Origin: Mycobacterium sp. 4858
GTDB taxonomy: Bacteria > Actinomycetota > Actinomycetes > Mycobacteriales > Mycobacteriaceae
Assembly: GCF_900240975.1 (NCBI RefSeq)
Contig: NZ_LT968776.1
Span: forward strand, 1,654,983-1,718,982
Direction of reading: 5' to 3'
DNA length: 64,000 bases
How positions within the stretch are numbered: position 1 is the first letter of the stretch; every line of letters begins with the position of its first letter. The position numbers and the translations under genes were made by a program. The notes below the pieces were generated by a model. That model saw only the letters and a program-made list of their open reading frames with translations. It was not told the DNA's origin and ran no database searches. This document shows positions 52,562 to 63,694 of this stretch, in pieces.

Positions 52562-53452
52562 ATGCGCGTCGTCACCCTGCGCGACCCGGCCTCGTCGGTG
52601 GCCGCGGAGTTCGTGCCCGAGGCGGGCATGATCGGCACCTCGCTCAGCGATGCCGGCGTGGAGCTGCTGGGGCAGCGGCGCGGGCTGGACGCCTACGTGA
52701 CGGCGGGCAAGACGATGGGCATCCCGATCCTGTATCCCTGGGCGAACCGGTTGGGCGCGAACACCTATACCGCCGAAGGCGTGACGGCGACGCTGACGCC
52801 GGGCGAGAACGGGGTCCGCGCCGACCCCAACGGATTGCCGATCCACGGTGTGCTGGCCGGCCATCCGGGCTGGCGGGTGATCGCCGAGACGGCCGGCGAG
52901 TTGATCGCCGAGCTGGATTTCGGCGCCGATCCCCGACTGCTCGCCAGCTTCCCGTACCCGCATGTGCTGACGGTGTCCGTGCGGCTGGCCGAGCGGACGT
53001 TGACGGTGCGCGCCACGGTGACCGCCACCGGTGCCCACCCGGTCCCGCTGTGCTTCGGGTTCCATCCCTACCTGCGCCTGCCGGACGTGGCCCGCCCGGA
53101 GTGGGTGATCGAGACACCGCCCCTGCGGCGCCTGCGGCTGGACGACCTCGGGCTGCCCACCGGCGAATTCGAAGCCCAGGCGGCGCTGTCGGAGCCGTTG
53201 GGGGACAAGGCTTTCGACGACGCCTACGACGAGGTGCCCGACGGCGCGGTGTTCGCGGTGTCGGGTGGCGGCCGGCGGCTGGAGGTGCGCTTCGAGCGGG
53301 GGTATCCGGCGACGCAGATCTTCGCGCCCACCGCCGAGGACGTCGTCTGCTTCGAGCCGATGACCGCACCGACGGACGCCCTGCGCCGCGGCGGCTACCA
53401 CCGCGCGCGGCCGGGCGAGCCTGCGGTCACACAGTTTTCGATCCGGGTCTGA
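52562..53452 (+). CDS. Aldose 1-epimerase family protein
   Basis: 296 residues from the ATG at 52562, with GGAGGAAG upstream. The galactose-mutarotase fold shows IPILYPWANRLG, PIHGVLAGHPGW (catalytic His), CFGFHPYLRLP (second His) and the acidic residue near the end in EDVVCFEPMTAPTDALRRGG. It interconverts sugar anomers or binds sugar phosphates; the specific sugar is unknown. It follows the flavohemoglobin-like gene by 11 bases. Confidence 0.92.
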   Translation: MRVVTLRDPASSVAAEFVPEAGMIGTSLSDAGVELLGQRRGLDAYVTAGKTMGIPILYPWANRLGANTYTAEGVTATLTPGENGVRADPNGLPIHGVLAGHPGWRVIAETAGELIAELDFGADPRLLASFPYPHVLTVSVRLAERTLTVRATVTATGAHPVPLCFGFHPYLRLPDVARPEWVIETPPLRRLRLDDLGLPTGEFEAQAALSEPLGDKAFDDAYDEVPDGAVFAVSGGGRRLEVRFERGYPATQIFAPTAEDVVCFEPMTAPTDALRRGGYHRARPGEPAVTQFSIRV

Positions 53453-53839
53453 TCAGCCGCGCGTTCTGCGCGGCTGCCACACCACCACGGCGGTGCTCTT
53501 GGGCACCACCGCCAGATCGCGGCGCTGGCCGGCGCGCACCTGCGCCAGCTCCTCGTTGAGCTCCTGCACGCGGGCCTGCAACGCCTCGACCTGGTTGGTC
53601 AGCTCGATGATGCGTTTGATGCCGGCCAGGTTGACGCCCTCGTCCTGCGACAGCCGCTGCACCTCGCGCAGCAGGTCGACGTCGTGCTCCGAATAACGCC
53701 GTCCCCCACCGGAAGTGCGGCGCGGGCTGACCAGGCCGAGGCGATCGTAGGTGCGCAGGGTCTGGGCGTGCATGCCGGCCAGCTCGGCGGCCACCGAGAT
53801 CAGGAACGTCCGGGACTCCTCCCGTGAATTCTTGGCCAT
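53453..53839 (-). CDS. hspR: Heat-shock repressor HspR (MerR family)
   Basis: 128 residues from the ATG at 53839; its A is the last base of the dnaJ1 stop (TGATG). The MerR winged HTH has VAAELAGMHAQTLRTYDRLGLVSPRRTSGGGRRYSEHDVDLL. A coiled coil (QVEALQARVQELNEELAQV) and a short tail follow. HspR binds HAIR sites together with DnaK as co-repressor. It is the last gene of the dnaK operon, giving autoregulation; HAIR sites are seen upstream of dnaK and clpB in this window. Confidence 0.95.
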   Translation of the reverse strand: MAKNSREESRTFLISVAAELAGMHAQTLRTYDRLGLVSPRRTSGGGRRYSEHDVDLLREVQRLSQDEGVNLAGIKRIIELTNQVEALQARVQELNEELAQVRAGQRRDLAVVPKSTAVVVWQPRRTRG

Positions 53840-55017
53840 CAGCGATTGCCCGCCCATCCCGCTCGGGGATCGAACCCGCTGGCCCGCTCCGCGGCCGCGT
53901 ACGCCTCCAGCGCCTCGGCCGCGGCGCCCTCCACGTTCGGTGGCACGGCGACCTTGACGGTGACCAGCAAGTCCCCGTTGCCGCCGCTGCGCTTCGGGAC
54001 GCCCCGCCCGCGCACCCGCAGGATGCGGCCGTCGGAGGTGCCCTTGGGCACCCGGACGCCCACCTTGCCGTCCAGCGTGGGCACCGAAATCGTTGAGCCC
54101 AAGGCCAGTTCGGCGAAGCTGACCGGAACGGTCACGGTGAGGTCGTCGCCGTCGCGGCCGAACACCTTGTCCGGCCGCACGTGCACGGTGACGTACAGGT
54201 CACCCGACGGCGCGCCGCGCAGGCCCGCCTCGCCCTGTCCGGGCAGCCGGATGCGCTGCCCGTCCTCGACACCGGGCGGGATCCGCACGTTGATGGTGCG
54301 GGTGCGGGTGGTCACCCCGGTGCCCTTGCACTCCTCACAGGGGTGCTCGATGATCGAGCCGCTGCCCCGGCAGTCGGTGCACGGCTCGGAGAACCCGAAC
54401 GCCCCCTGGTTGCGGCTGATCACGCCGGAACCGTTGCAGGTCGGGCACACCTTCGGGCTGGTGCCCGGCCGTGCCCCGCTGCCATGGCAGTTGGTGCACG
54501 GCGCCGGGCTGGTCAGCCGCAACGGCATCGCCACGCCCTTGGCGGCCTCGACGAAATCGAGCTGTGTCTCGGTCTCCAGGTCGTTGCCGCGCCGCGGCCG
54601 GCTGGGACGCGCGCCGGCCCCCCGCCCGAACAGGCCGCCGAACAGGTCGCCGATGTTGGCGCCCCCGCTTCGGCCCGCGGCATCGAACAAATCGTGGAGG
54701 TTGAACTCGGCGCCGTCACCGCCGGCACCGACCCCGCCGAAACCGCCCGCGTCGAACCGGCGTCCGCCGAAACCGCCGCCCGCGAAAAGGCGGCGGGTTT
54801 CGTCGTACTCCTTGCGCTTGGCCGGATCCGACAACACGTTGTGCGCCTCGGAGACGGCCTTGAATCGCTCGCCGGCGGCGGGATTGTCGGGATTGGCGTC
54901 CGGATGCAGGTCGCGCGCCAGCTTGCGGTAGGCGCGCTTGATCTCTTCGGGACTGGCGTCAGAGGAGACGCCCAGCTCCTTGTAGAAGTCCTTTTCGACC
55001 CATTCTCGCTGGGCCAT
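53839..55017 (-). CDS. dnaJ1: Chaperone DnaJ (DnaJ1)
   Basis: 392 residues. The J domain (about 8-75) has HPDANPDN with the essential HPD. A Gly/Phe-rich region follows. Four CxxCxGxG zinc repeats (CTNCHGSG, CPTCNGSG, CTDCRGSG, CEECKGTG) and two C-terminal beta domains complete a type I DnaJ. It delivers substrates to DnaK and stimulates its ATPase. It is the third gene of the operon. Confidence 0.97.
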   Translation of the reverse strand: MAQREWVEKDFYKELGVSSDASPEEIKRAYRKLARDLHPDANPDNPAAGERFKAVSEAHNVLSDPAKRKEYDETRRLFAGGGFGGRRFDAGGFGGVGAGGDGAEFNLHDLFDAAGRSGGANIGDLFGGLFGRGAGARPSRPRRGNDLETETQLDFVEAAKGVAMPLRLTSPAPCTNCHGSGARPGTSPKVCPTCNGSGVISRNQGAFGFSEPCTDCRGSGSIIEHPCEECKGTGVTTRTRTINVRIPPGVEDGQRIRLPGQGEAGLRGAPSGDLYVTVHVRPDKVFGRDGDDLTVTVPVSFAELALGSTISVPTLDGKVGVRVPKGTSDGRILRVRGRGVPKRSGGNGDLLVTVKVAVPPNVEGAAAEALEAYAAAERASGFDPRAGWAGNR

Positions 55018-55067
55018 GTCGCGTCACCCCCTCCCACCTTTCTGTTGTGTTGTGCTGATTGTGTGGT

Positions 55068-55696
55068 CTATTCACCGGACGCGCCGGGGTTATCGTCCGA
55101 TTCGGCCGGCCCGGCCGCGGCACCCTCGTCCGCGACCGTGTCGATGACGCCGACCAACGCGTGCCGCAGGACCTGGTCGCCCAGCTTGTAACCCTGCCGC
55201 ATGACCGTGCCGATCACCGGCTTGGAGCCGTCGCCGCCGCCGCCCTCGTGCTGCACGGCTTCGTGCAGCACCGGGTCGAAGTCCTCGCCTTCGGCGCCGA
55301 ACGCCGTCAGGCCGAGCCCGATCAGCGCGCTGTCGAGCTTGTCGGCCACCGACTTCAGCGGCCCGGACTCCAGGTCGCCGTGCTTGCGCGCCCGCTCGAG
55401 ATCGTCGAGCACGCCCAGCAATTGGCTGACCACGGCGGCCTTGGCCCGGTCCGCCGCGGCCTGTTGGTCGCGCAGCGCACGCTTGCGGTAGTTGGCGAAG
55501 TCGGCCTGGACCCGTTGCAGGTCGGCGAGCAACTCGGTGGCCTTGCCGGCCTCCTCGGGGCTTTCGCCGGCGAACTCGTCGGCCGGCGCCGCCTCGCCCG
55601 ACGTGGCGCCGGGCGAGGCGTGCCGTACTTCACCGGTCTGCGGGTCGATCCGCCGCTTGTCGGTGACGGTCACCTGCTCCTGTGGATTGCCTTCTG

Positions 55697-55700
<4 letters not shown>
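55068..55700 (-). CDS. grpE: Nucleotide exchange factor GrpE
   Basis: 210 residues from a GTG overlapping the dnaK stop (GTGA). A long helix (ELLADLQRVQADFANYRKRALRDQQ) is followed by the beta domain LHEAVQHEGGGGDGSKPVIGTVMRQGYKLGDQVLRHALVGV (core TVMRQGYKLGDQVLRHA). It releases ADP from DnaK. The acidic N- and C-terminal tails are typical of mycobacteria. Confidence 0.96.
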
Positions 55701-57556
<1,856 letters not shown>

Positions 57557-57599
57557 AGTGATTCCTCCTGATTGAGTAGAGCTTCTTTGGTGCCACTAT

Positions 57600-57620
57600 G
57601 CTGAGTGAACCCCGCTCAAG
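57600..57620. promoter_or_regulatory. HspR operator (HAIR), dnaK-proximal
   Basis: GCTGAGT (57600-57606), 7 bases, GCTCAAG (57614-57620), 44 bases upstream of the dnaK ATG. The left half deviates from CTTGAGT at two bases. Confidence 0.8.
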
Positions 57621-57654
57621 ACTGCTCTGGTCGACACCGTGGTGTCAACCCAGC

Positions 57655-57675
57655 ATTGAGTCTGGTTCACTCAAC
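57655..57675. promoter_or_regulatory. HspR operator (HAIR), dnaK-distal
   Basis: ATTGAGT (57655-57661), 7 bases, ACTCAAC (57669-57675). This is the closer match to the consensus of the two. The spacing between the two HAIR centres is 55 bases. No other feature is seen in the 264-base gap to the permease gene. Confidence 0.85.
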
Positions 57676-57820
57676 TTGTCGCACATGCTAACGGCGGACG
57701 CCGCCGTCTTGTTCCCGGGGGGTCGAAAGGGTGTGCCGCGATGCGACGGCCGCGCAGTGAGCGCGCGGGCGCATCGGTGGGTTAGCCTGAGCCTTTCCGG
57801 AGCCGAGACGGCAGGACTCA

Positions 57821-59269
57821 ATGCCACCGCAAGACAGCGCCGCCGCGCGGCTCACCCGCGAAGAGTCGGGCTATCACAAGGGCCTGAACAACCGCCAGAT
57901 CCAGATGATCGGTCTCGGCGGCGCCATCGGAACCGGCCTGTTCCTCGGCGCCGGAGGACGGCTCGCGTCGGCGGGACCGGGGTTGTTCCTGGTGTACGGG
58001 ATCTGCGGCGTCTTCGTCTTCTTGATCCTGCGCGCCCTCGGCGAGCTCGTGCTCTACCGCCCGTCCTCGGGATCCTTCGTCTCCTACGCCCGTGAATTCT
58101 TCGGCGAGAAGGCCGCTTTCGCGGCGGGCTGGTTGTACTTCCTCAACTGGGCGATGACCGGGATCGTGGACACCACCGCGATCGCGCACTACTGCCACTA
58201 CTGGACGGCGTTGCAGGCCGTGCCGCAGTGGACGCTGGCGTTGATCGCGTTGGTCATCGTGCTGGCGATGAACCTCATCTCGGTCAAGCTGTTCGGCGAG
58301 CTGGAGTTCTGGGCCTCGTTGATCAAGGTGCTCGCGCTGGTGACGTTCCTGGTCGTCGGCACGGTCTTCCTGGTCGGCCGCTTCAAGGTCGACGGCCATG
58401 ACCCCGGGGTGGCGCTCTGGGACAGCCACGGGGGACTTCTGCCGGCCGGCCTGCTGCCCCTGGTGCTGGTGACCTCGGGCGTGGTCTTCGCCTACGCCGC
58501 GGTCGAACTGGTCGGCATCGCGGCCGGGGAGACCGCGAACCCGCACAAGATCATGCCGCGCGCGATCAACTCGGTGGTGTTTCGCATCGCCGTGTTCTAC
58601 ATCGGGTCGACGGTCCTGCTGGCGCTGCTGCTGCCACACACCGCCTACCGGGACCATGTGAGCCCGTTCGTCACCTTCTTCTCCAAGGTCGGGTTCGGCG
58701 GGGCGGGCAGCGTGATGAACCTCGTCGTCCTCACCGCCGCGCTGTCCAGCCTGAACGCCGGGCTGTACTCCACGGGCCGCATCCTGCGGTCCATGGCGAT
58801 CAACGGTAGCGGACCGAAGTTCACCGCGCCCATGACGAAGAACGGCGTGCCGTACGGCGGGATCCTGCTCACCGCCGTTGTCGGCCTGCTGGGCATCGTG
58901 CTCAACGCCGTCAAACCGAGCCAGGCGTTCGAAATCGTGCTCCACATCGCCGCCGTGGGCGTCGTGGTCGCCTGGGGGACGATCGTCGCGAGCCAGCTGC
59001 GGTTCTACCGGCTGTCCCGCGCCGGGACGGTGCAACGGCCGCACTTCCGGATGCCGTTGGCGCCCTACAGCGGCTACCTCACGCTGGCCTTCCTGGCCGG
59101 CGTCCTGGTCCTGATGCTGGTGGACAAGGTCCAGGGCCCATGGCTGCTCGGCGCGATGGCCGTCGGCATCCCCGCGCTGATCGCCGGCTGGTACCTGGTC
59201 CGCCATCGGGTGCACGCCGCCGCCCAAGACGCCGCCCTGCCGGCCGCCGACCCGCCCGCGGCGGCCTAG
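57821..59269 (+). CDS. ansP2: Amino acid permease, AnsP2/CycA-like (APC family)
   Basis: 482 residues with 12 predicted membrane helices. The APC/AAT signature is GLNNRQIQMIGLGGAIGTGLFLGAGGRL, followed by ALGELVLYRPSSGSFVSYAREF and YAAVELVGIAAGETANPHKIMPRAIN. It imports amino acids such as asparagine with protons. By recalled position beside dnaK it corresponds to ansP2 (Rv0346c). It is divergent from dnaK across the two HAIR sites. Its stop overlaps the end of the MobA-like gene by 4 bases (convergent). Confidence 0.9.
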   Translation: MPPQDSAAARLTREESGYHKGLNNRQIQMIGLGGAIGTGLFLGAGGRLASAGPGLFLVYGICGVFVFLILRALGELVLYRPSSGSFVSYAREFFGEKAAFAAGWLYFLNWAMTGIVDTTAIAHYCHYWTALQAVPQWTLALIALVIVLAMNLISVKLFGELEFWASLIKVLALVTFLVVGTVFLVGRFKVDGHDPGVALWDSHGGLLPAGLLPLVLVTSGVVFAYAAVELVGIAAGETANPHKIMPRAINSVVFRIAVFYIGSTVLLALLLPHTAYRDHVSPFVTFFSKVGFGGAGSVMNLVVLTAALSSLNAGLYSTGRILRSMAINGSGPKFTAPMTKNGVPYGGILLTAVVGLLGIVLNAVKPSQAFEIVLHIAAVGVVVAWGTIVASQLRFYRLSRAGTVQRPHFRMPLAPYSGYLTLAFLAGVLVLMLVDKVQGPWLLGAMAVGIPALIAGWYLVRHRVHAAAQDAALPAADPPAAA

Positions 59270-59829
59270 GGCTCGTCGATGTCGCGACCGCCGGCCAGAT
59301 CGGCGCAGTCGACGAGCTCGACGTCGTGCCGGGTGCGCAGGTAGGCGCCGGCGCCCTGATCGCCGGAGATGCGCGAGAGGACCTCGCGCCAGTGCCGGCG
59401 CGCGATCACCACCGGGTGCCCCGGCCGGTCGCCGAACACGGCGCGGGCCAGGCCGCTGGTGGACCCCACCGCGCGGTCCAGGACTCGTGCCACCACGGCG
59501 GCGCCGACGTCGGGCGTGTCGATGACGTGCAGCACCGCGTAGTCCGCGTGCATGCGGTCCGCCTGGTTCAGGCCGGCTCGCACCGAGGCGCTCAGCCCCT
59601 CGCGCCAGTCCGGCGCGGCGATCGCCGTGACCCCGACCGGGGCAGGAACCTCGACGGCGCCCAGGACCAGGACGACGCCCGCACAACCGCCGTCCTGCAG
59701 CGCGTCCACCGCGGCCTCGAGCCAGCCGTCGACCAGCACCTTCGGCTTGCCGTAGCGGCTCCCGGCCCCTGCGGCCAGCAGCACCCCGACGATGCGCGGC
59801 GCCGGGCCGATAGACTGCGATAACGTCAC
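59266..59829 (-). CDS. MobA/MocA-like nucleotidyltransferase (NTP transferase domain)
   Basis: 187 residues from the GTG at 59829. The nucleotide motif VGVLLAAGAGSRYGKPKVLVDG is the LAAGxSxRxGxxK-type signature. Later elements are LHVIDTPDVG (metal-binding Asp region) and FGDRPGHPVVIARRHW. Such proteins transfer CMP or GMP to molybdopterin; xanthine-oxidase-type enzymes with dinucleotide cofactor need one. It is divergent from the hydroxylase operon with 50 bases between starts, supporting production of MCD for that enzyme. It is similar to recalled Rv0371c. Confidence 0.88.
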   Translation of the reverse strand: MTLSQSIGPAPRIVGVLLAAGAGSRYGKPKVLVDGWLEAAVDALQDGGCAGVVLVLGAVEVPAPVGVTAIAAPDWREGLSASVRAGLNQADRMHADYAVLHVIDTPDVGAAVVARVLDRAVGSTSGLARAVFGDRPGHPVVIARRHWREVLSRISGDQGAGAYLRTRHDVELVDCADLAGGRDIDEP

Positions 59830-59879
59830 TCTCCTATGATGACATTGGGCTTCTCGCACAGTGACAATGATGGAGCGCA

Positions 59880-62228
59880 ATGACCCAGGACGTGCAGGCG
59901 ACCACGGCCGGAGCCGTCACCCCCACGCCGCGGTACGCCGGCACCCGCGTCCAGCGGGTGGAGGACGGCCGGCTGCTGACCGGCCGCGGCAGCTTCGTCG
60001 ACGACATTTCGCGACCCGGGATGCTGCACGCCTGCTTCGTGCGCAGCCCGTTCGCGCGGGCGCGGATCAACGGCATCGACGCCTCGGCGGCCCTGGCGCT
60101 GCCCGGGGTGCGCGCGGTGTTCACCGCCGCCGACCTCAACCCGGACGTGAAAGAGGCGTGGCACGCCGTCGCCGGCAAGGACATGCCGGACACCCCGCGA
60201 CCGCCGCTGGCCGAGGGCGAGGCCAAGTTCGTCGGCGACCCCGTCGCGCTCATCGTCGCCGAGAGCCGCTACATCGCCGAGGACGCGCTTGAGCTCGTCG
60301 ACGTCGACTACGAGCCGCTGCCCGCGGTCACCGACTTCACCCGCGCGCAGGACTCCGAGGTGCTGGTGCACGACGGCTACCCGAACAATGTCGCCGGCGG
60401 GATGGGCGGGGCCCCGCCGGACGAGGAGCTGTTCGCCAACGCGCCGTGCGTCGTCAAAGAGCACATCTACCAACAGATCTACGCGCCGGTGCCGATCGAG
60501 ACCCGCGGCCTGGTGGTCGAATGGACCGCCGGCACCGGGGAACTCACGATGTGGGCGTCCACCCAGACCCCGCACGAACTGCGCGCGTTCTGCGCCCGGC
60601 TATTGGGCATTGCCGCGCAACGGGTTCGGGTCATCATGCGCGACACCGGCGGCGGGTTCGGCCAGAAGGTCGTCCCGATGCGCGAGGACATGTGCATCAT
60701 GCTGGCCGCCCGCAAGGTGCCGGCGGCGCTGAAGTGGATCGAGGACCGACGCGAGAACCTGATGTCGGCCGGGCAGGCCCGGCACGTCGACGGCACCGCG
60801 CGCATGGCTTTCGACGCCGAGGGCAACATCGCGGCCGCGGACATCGACTTCGTCCAGGACATCGGCGCCTACCCGACGCCGTACCCGGTGCTGACCACGG
60901 CCGCCATCGGCATGTTCTTCCCCGGCCCCTACCGGGTGCCCAAGGCCAGCTTCAACTACAAGACGGTCTTCTCCAACACCAGCGGCCTGGCCGCCTACCG
61001 CGGACCGTGGCAGTACGAGACGCTGGCCCGCGAGATCCTGCTCGACATCGCCGCCCGCAAGATGAACGTCGACCCGGTCGAGCTGCGCCGGCGCAACCTG
61101 TTGCGCCGCGACGAGATGCCCTACGTCAACCCCAACGGCATGCCGTATGACCACGTCGCCCCGATCGACACGTTCGAGCAGGCGGTGAAAATCCTTGACC
61201 ACGAAGGCTTTCGGAAGGAACAGGCCGAGGCGTTGGCGCACGGCCGCTACCTGGGCCTGGGCTTCTCGGCCTACATCGAGCCCACCGGCGCGGCCACCGG
61301 GCACCTGGCCACCGAAGGCGCCACCATCCGCATGGAGCCGACCGGCAAGATCAACGTCTACGTCAACGGCGGCTCGAGCGGAAACAGCATCGAGACCACC
61401 GTCGTGCAGCTGACCGCCGACGCGCTGGGCGCCGACATCGACGACGTGGCCACCATCCAGGGCGACACCGCGGTCACCCCGTACGGCGCCGGGACGCAGG
61501 GCAGCCGCAGCGCGCCGATGACCGCCGGGGCCGTCGCCGAGGCGGGCGCCATCCTGCGCGAGACGATCGTGGCGCTGGCCGCGCACCACCTGAAAGTGCC
61601 GGAGGCGCAAGTGGATCTGGCGTTCTCGGTCGCCAGCGTGCGCGGTGACCCGGCCAGGTCGGTGTCGTTCGGCGAGCTGGCCTACGTGGCGTACTACTCG
61701 CCGCAGCAGCTGCCGCCGGGGCTGTCGACCAACCTGGAGGCCACCGCCCGGTTCAACTCGACCAACCCCATCCACTGGTCCAACGCGACGCACGCCTGCA
61801 CCTGCGAGGTGGACGTGGCGACGGGCAAGGTGACGCTGCTGCGCTACATCGTCAGCGAGGACGTCGGCCCCATGATCAACCCGTCGGTGGTGGAAGGCCA
61901 GATCGCCGGCGGGACGGTGCAGGGCATCGGCGGCGCCCTGATGGAGGACATGGTTTACGACGACGACGGCAACCCGCTGGCAACGACTTTCGTCGACTAC
62001 CTGCTGCCCACGGCCACCGAGGTGCCGCCGATCGAGTTCGGACACGTCGAGATCCCCGGGCCGGGGCCGGGCGGCTACAAGGGCGCCGGCGAGGGCGGGG
62101 CCATCGGGTCGACCCCGGCGGTGATCAACGCCATCAACGACGCGCTGGCACCGCTGGGCGTGAGGGTCACCCGGCTGCCGGCCAGCCCGGCATCGATCGC
62201 CGCCCTGCTGGAGCGGGGTGAACGATGA
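59880..62228 (+). CDS. Molybdenum hydroxylase large subunit, CoxL-like (form II or unknown substrate)
   Basis: 782 residues of the xanthine oxidase/CO dehydrogenase large-subunit family. Markers are RVEDGRLLTGRGSFVDDI, MRDTGGGFGQKV and the active-site Glu in YKGAGEGGAIGSTPA. The active-site loop reads AYRGPW (372-377); true (form I) CO dehydrogenases have AYxCSFR with a Cys that binds Cu. CO oxidation is therefore doubtful and an aldehyde, purine or other N-heterocycle is possible. The order L-M-S with overlapping ends points to a three-gene operon. Confidence 0.9.
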   Translation: MTQDVQATTAGAVTPTPRYAGTRVQRVEDGRLLTGRGSFVDDISRPGMLHACFVRSPFARARINGIDASAALALPGVRAVFTAADLNPDVKEAWHAVAGKDMPDTPRPPLAEGEAKFVGDPVALIVAESRYIAEDALELVDVDYEPLPAVTDFTRAQDSEVLVHDGYPNNVAGGMGGAPPDEELFANAPCVVKEHIYQQIYAPVPIETRGLVVEWTAGTGELTMWASTQTPHELRAFCARLLGIAAQRVRVIMRDTGGGFGQKVVPMREDMCIMLAARKVPAALKWIEDRRENLMSAGQARHVDGTARMAFDAEGNIAAADIDFVQDIGAYPTPYPVLTTAAIGMFFPGPYRVPKASFNYKTVFSNTSGLAAYRGPWQYETLAREILLDIAARKMNVDPVELRRRNLLRRDEMPYVNPNGMPYDHVAPIDTFEQAVKILDHEGFRKEQAEALAHGRYLGLGFSAYIEPTGAATGHLATEGATIRMEPTGKINVYVNGGSSGNSIETTVVQLTADALGADIDDVATIQGDTAVTPYGAGTQGSRSAPMTAGAVAEAGAILRETIVALAAHHLKVPEAQVDLAFSVASVRGDPARSVSFGELAYVAYYSPQQLPPGLSTNLEATARFNSTNPIHWSNATHACTCEVDVATGKVTLLRYIVSEDVGPMINPSVVEGQIAGGTVQGIGGALMEDMVYDDDGNPLATTFVDYLLPTATEVPPIEFGHVEIPGPGPGGYKGAGEGGAIGSTPAVINAINDALAPLGVRVTRLPASPASIAALLERGER

Positions 62229-63112
62229 AACCGGCCGCGTTCGAATACCACCGCCCCGACACCCTCGACGACGCTGTAGGCCTGCTGGCCGAGCTGGGCG
62301 ATGACGCGAAGATCCTGGCGGGCGGCCAGAGCCTGGTGCCGATGCTGGCGATGCGGCTGGCCTACTTCGACCATCTCATCGACATCTCCCGGCTGCCCGA
62401 GCTGCAGGGCATCGACCGCAGGGGCAACGAGCTGTGGATCGGCGCGGGCACCACGGAGGCGGCCGTGGGCGCCGACGACCAAGTGCGCCAAGCGGTTCCG
62501 TTGTTGACTCGGGCGACGCCGTTCGTCGGGCATTTCCAGATCCGCAACCGCGGCACCCTTGGCGGGTCGATCGCCCACGCCGACGCCGCCGGCGAATACC
62601 CCGCCGTGGCCCTGACGCTGGACGCGGTCATGGAGGTCGCCTCGCCGCGCGGGCGCCGCGAGATCGCGGCCGCCGACTTCTTCGCCGGAGTATGGGAGAC
62701 CACGATGGACTCCGACGAGGTGCTGACCGGCGTGCGATTTCCCGTGTGGGACGGCAGATCCGGGTTCGCGGTGGAGGAGTTCTCGCGCCGGCACGGCGAC
62801 TTCGCGATCGCGGGCGCCCTGGTCGCCGTCCAGCTCGACGACCGGGATCGGGTGTCGGGCTGCGCGATCGGGCTGCTGGGCATGGGGCCCACGGTGCGCC
62901 GCGCGACCGCGGCCGAGGTGGCGGCGGTGGGCAGGCCCGTCGCCGAGCTGGTGCCCGAACAGATCGGCGAAGCGGCCATGAGCGGGCTGGACGACGTTCC
63001 CAACGACCTACAGGGCTCGGCGTCGTACCGGCTGAAGGTGGGCGCCGCGATGGCCGCGCGGGCCTGGACACGAGCGACAGCCGAAGCGGCCACGGGGGCA
63101 AGCGATGCGTGA
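62225..63112 (+). CDS. Molybdenum hydroxylase FAD subunit, CoxM-like
   Basis: 295 residues; the ATG overlaps the CoxL-like stop (ATGA). FAD-binding motifs are ILAGGQSLVPML and RNRGTLGGSIAHADAAGEYP. It passes electrons from the 2Fe-2S subunit to FAD and on to an acceptor. The gene ends 8 bases inside the next one. Confidence 0.93.
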   Translation: MKPAAFEYHRPDTLDDAVGLLAELGDDAKILAGGQSLVPMLAMRLAYFDHLIDISRLPELQGIDRRGNELWIGAGTTEAAVGADDQVRQAVPLLTRATPFVGHFQIRNRGTLGGSIAHADAAGEYPAVALTLDAVMEVASPRGRREIAAADFFAGVWETTMDSDEVLTGVRFPVWDGRSGFAVEEFSRRHGDFAIAGALVAVQLDDRDRVSGCAIGLLGMGPTVRRATAAEVAAVGRPVAELVPEQIGEAAMSGLDDVPNDLQGSASYRLKVGAAMAARAWTRATAEAATGASDA

Positions 63113-63590
63113 ACACCCAATCGAACTGTCCGTCAACGGGACTCCGGTCACCGCCGCCGTCGAACCGCGGATGACGCTGGCGGACTTCCTGCGGGAGCGG
63201 TGCGGCCTGACCGGCACGCACCTGGGCTGCGAGCATGGGGCGTGCGGGGCCTGCACGGTCCTGCTGGACGGGGAGGCCGTGCGTTCGTGCCTGATGTTCG
63301 CGGTGCAGGCCGAGGGGGCGGAGGTGACGACGGTCGAAGGCGTTGCCGCACCGGACGGCACCCTGTCGCCCGTGCAGTCGGCGCTGCGGGAGTGCCACGG
63401 GCTGCAATGCGGCTTCTGCACGCCGGGTTTCGTCATGTCGCTGACCGCGCTGCTGCGCGACAATCCCGACCCCAGCGATCACGAGATCCGCGAGGGCCTG
63501 TCGGGCAACTTCTGCCGGTGCACCGGTTACCAGGGCATCGTGGCGGCCGCACGCCGGGCCGCCGAGACCCAGTCGGTCACGCCGCGATAA
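63105..63590 (+). CDS. Molybdenum hydroxylase 2Fe-2S subunit, CoxS-like
   Basis: 161 residues. The plant-ferredoxin-like cluster has GCEHGACGACTVLLDG. The second cluster has CGFCTPGFVMS and FCRCTGYQGI, so all eight Cys ligands are present. It carries electrons from the Mo site to FAD. It is last in the L-M-S operon; the M. tuberculosis cluster I recall runs M-S-L, so this may be a paralogue. Confidence 0.94.
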   Translation: MREHPIELSVNGTPVTAAVEPRMTLADFLRERCGLTGTHLGCEHGACGACTVLLDGEAVRSCLMFAVQAEGAEVTTVEGVAAPDGTLSPVQSALRECHGLQCGFCTPGFVMSLTALLRDNPDPSDHEIREGLSGNFCRCTGYQGIVAAARRAAETQSVTPR

Positions 63591-63694
63591 AGCTTCCCCA
63601 TCGGGGCGGCATCGTAGGCGCGCGGCTGCCGGGGGTTTCGCCACTTCGCGCGTAATCTGATTTCCCGGTATCGGGTGATCAGCGGGAGTGATGC

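Noticed and set aside
59880..63590. Naming the hydroxylase genes coxLMS as a true CO dehydrogenase
   Set aside because: The active-site loop lacks the Cys needed for the Mo-Cu centre, so only CoxL-, CoxM- and CoxS-like calls are supported.
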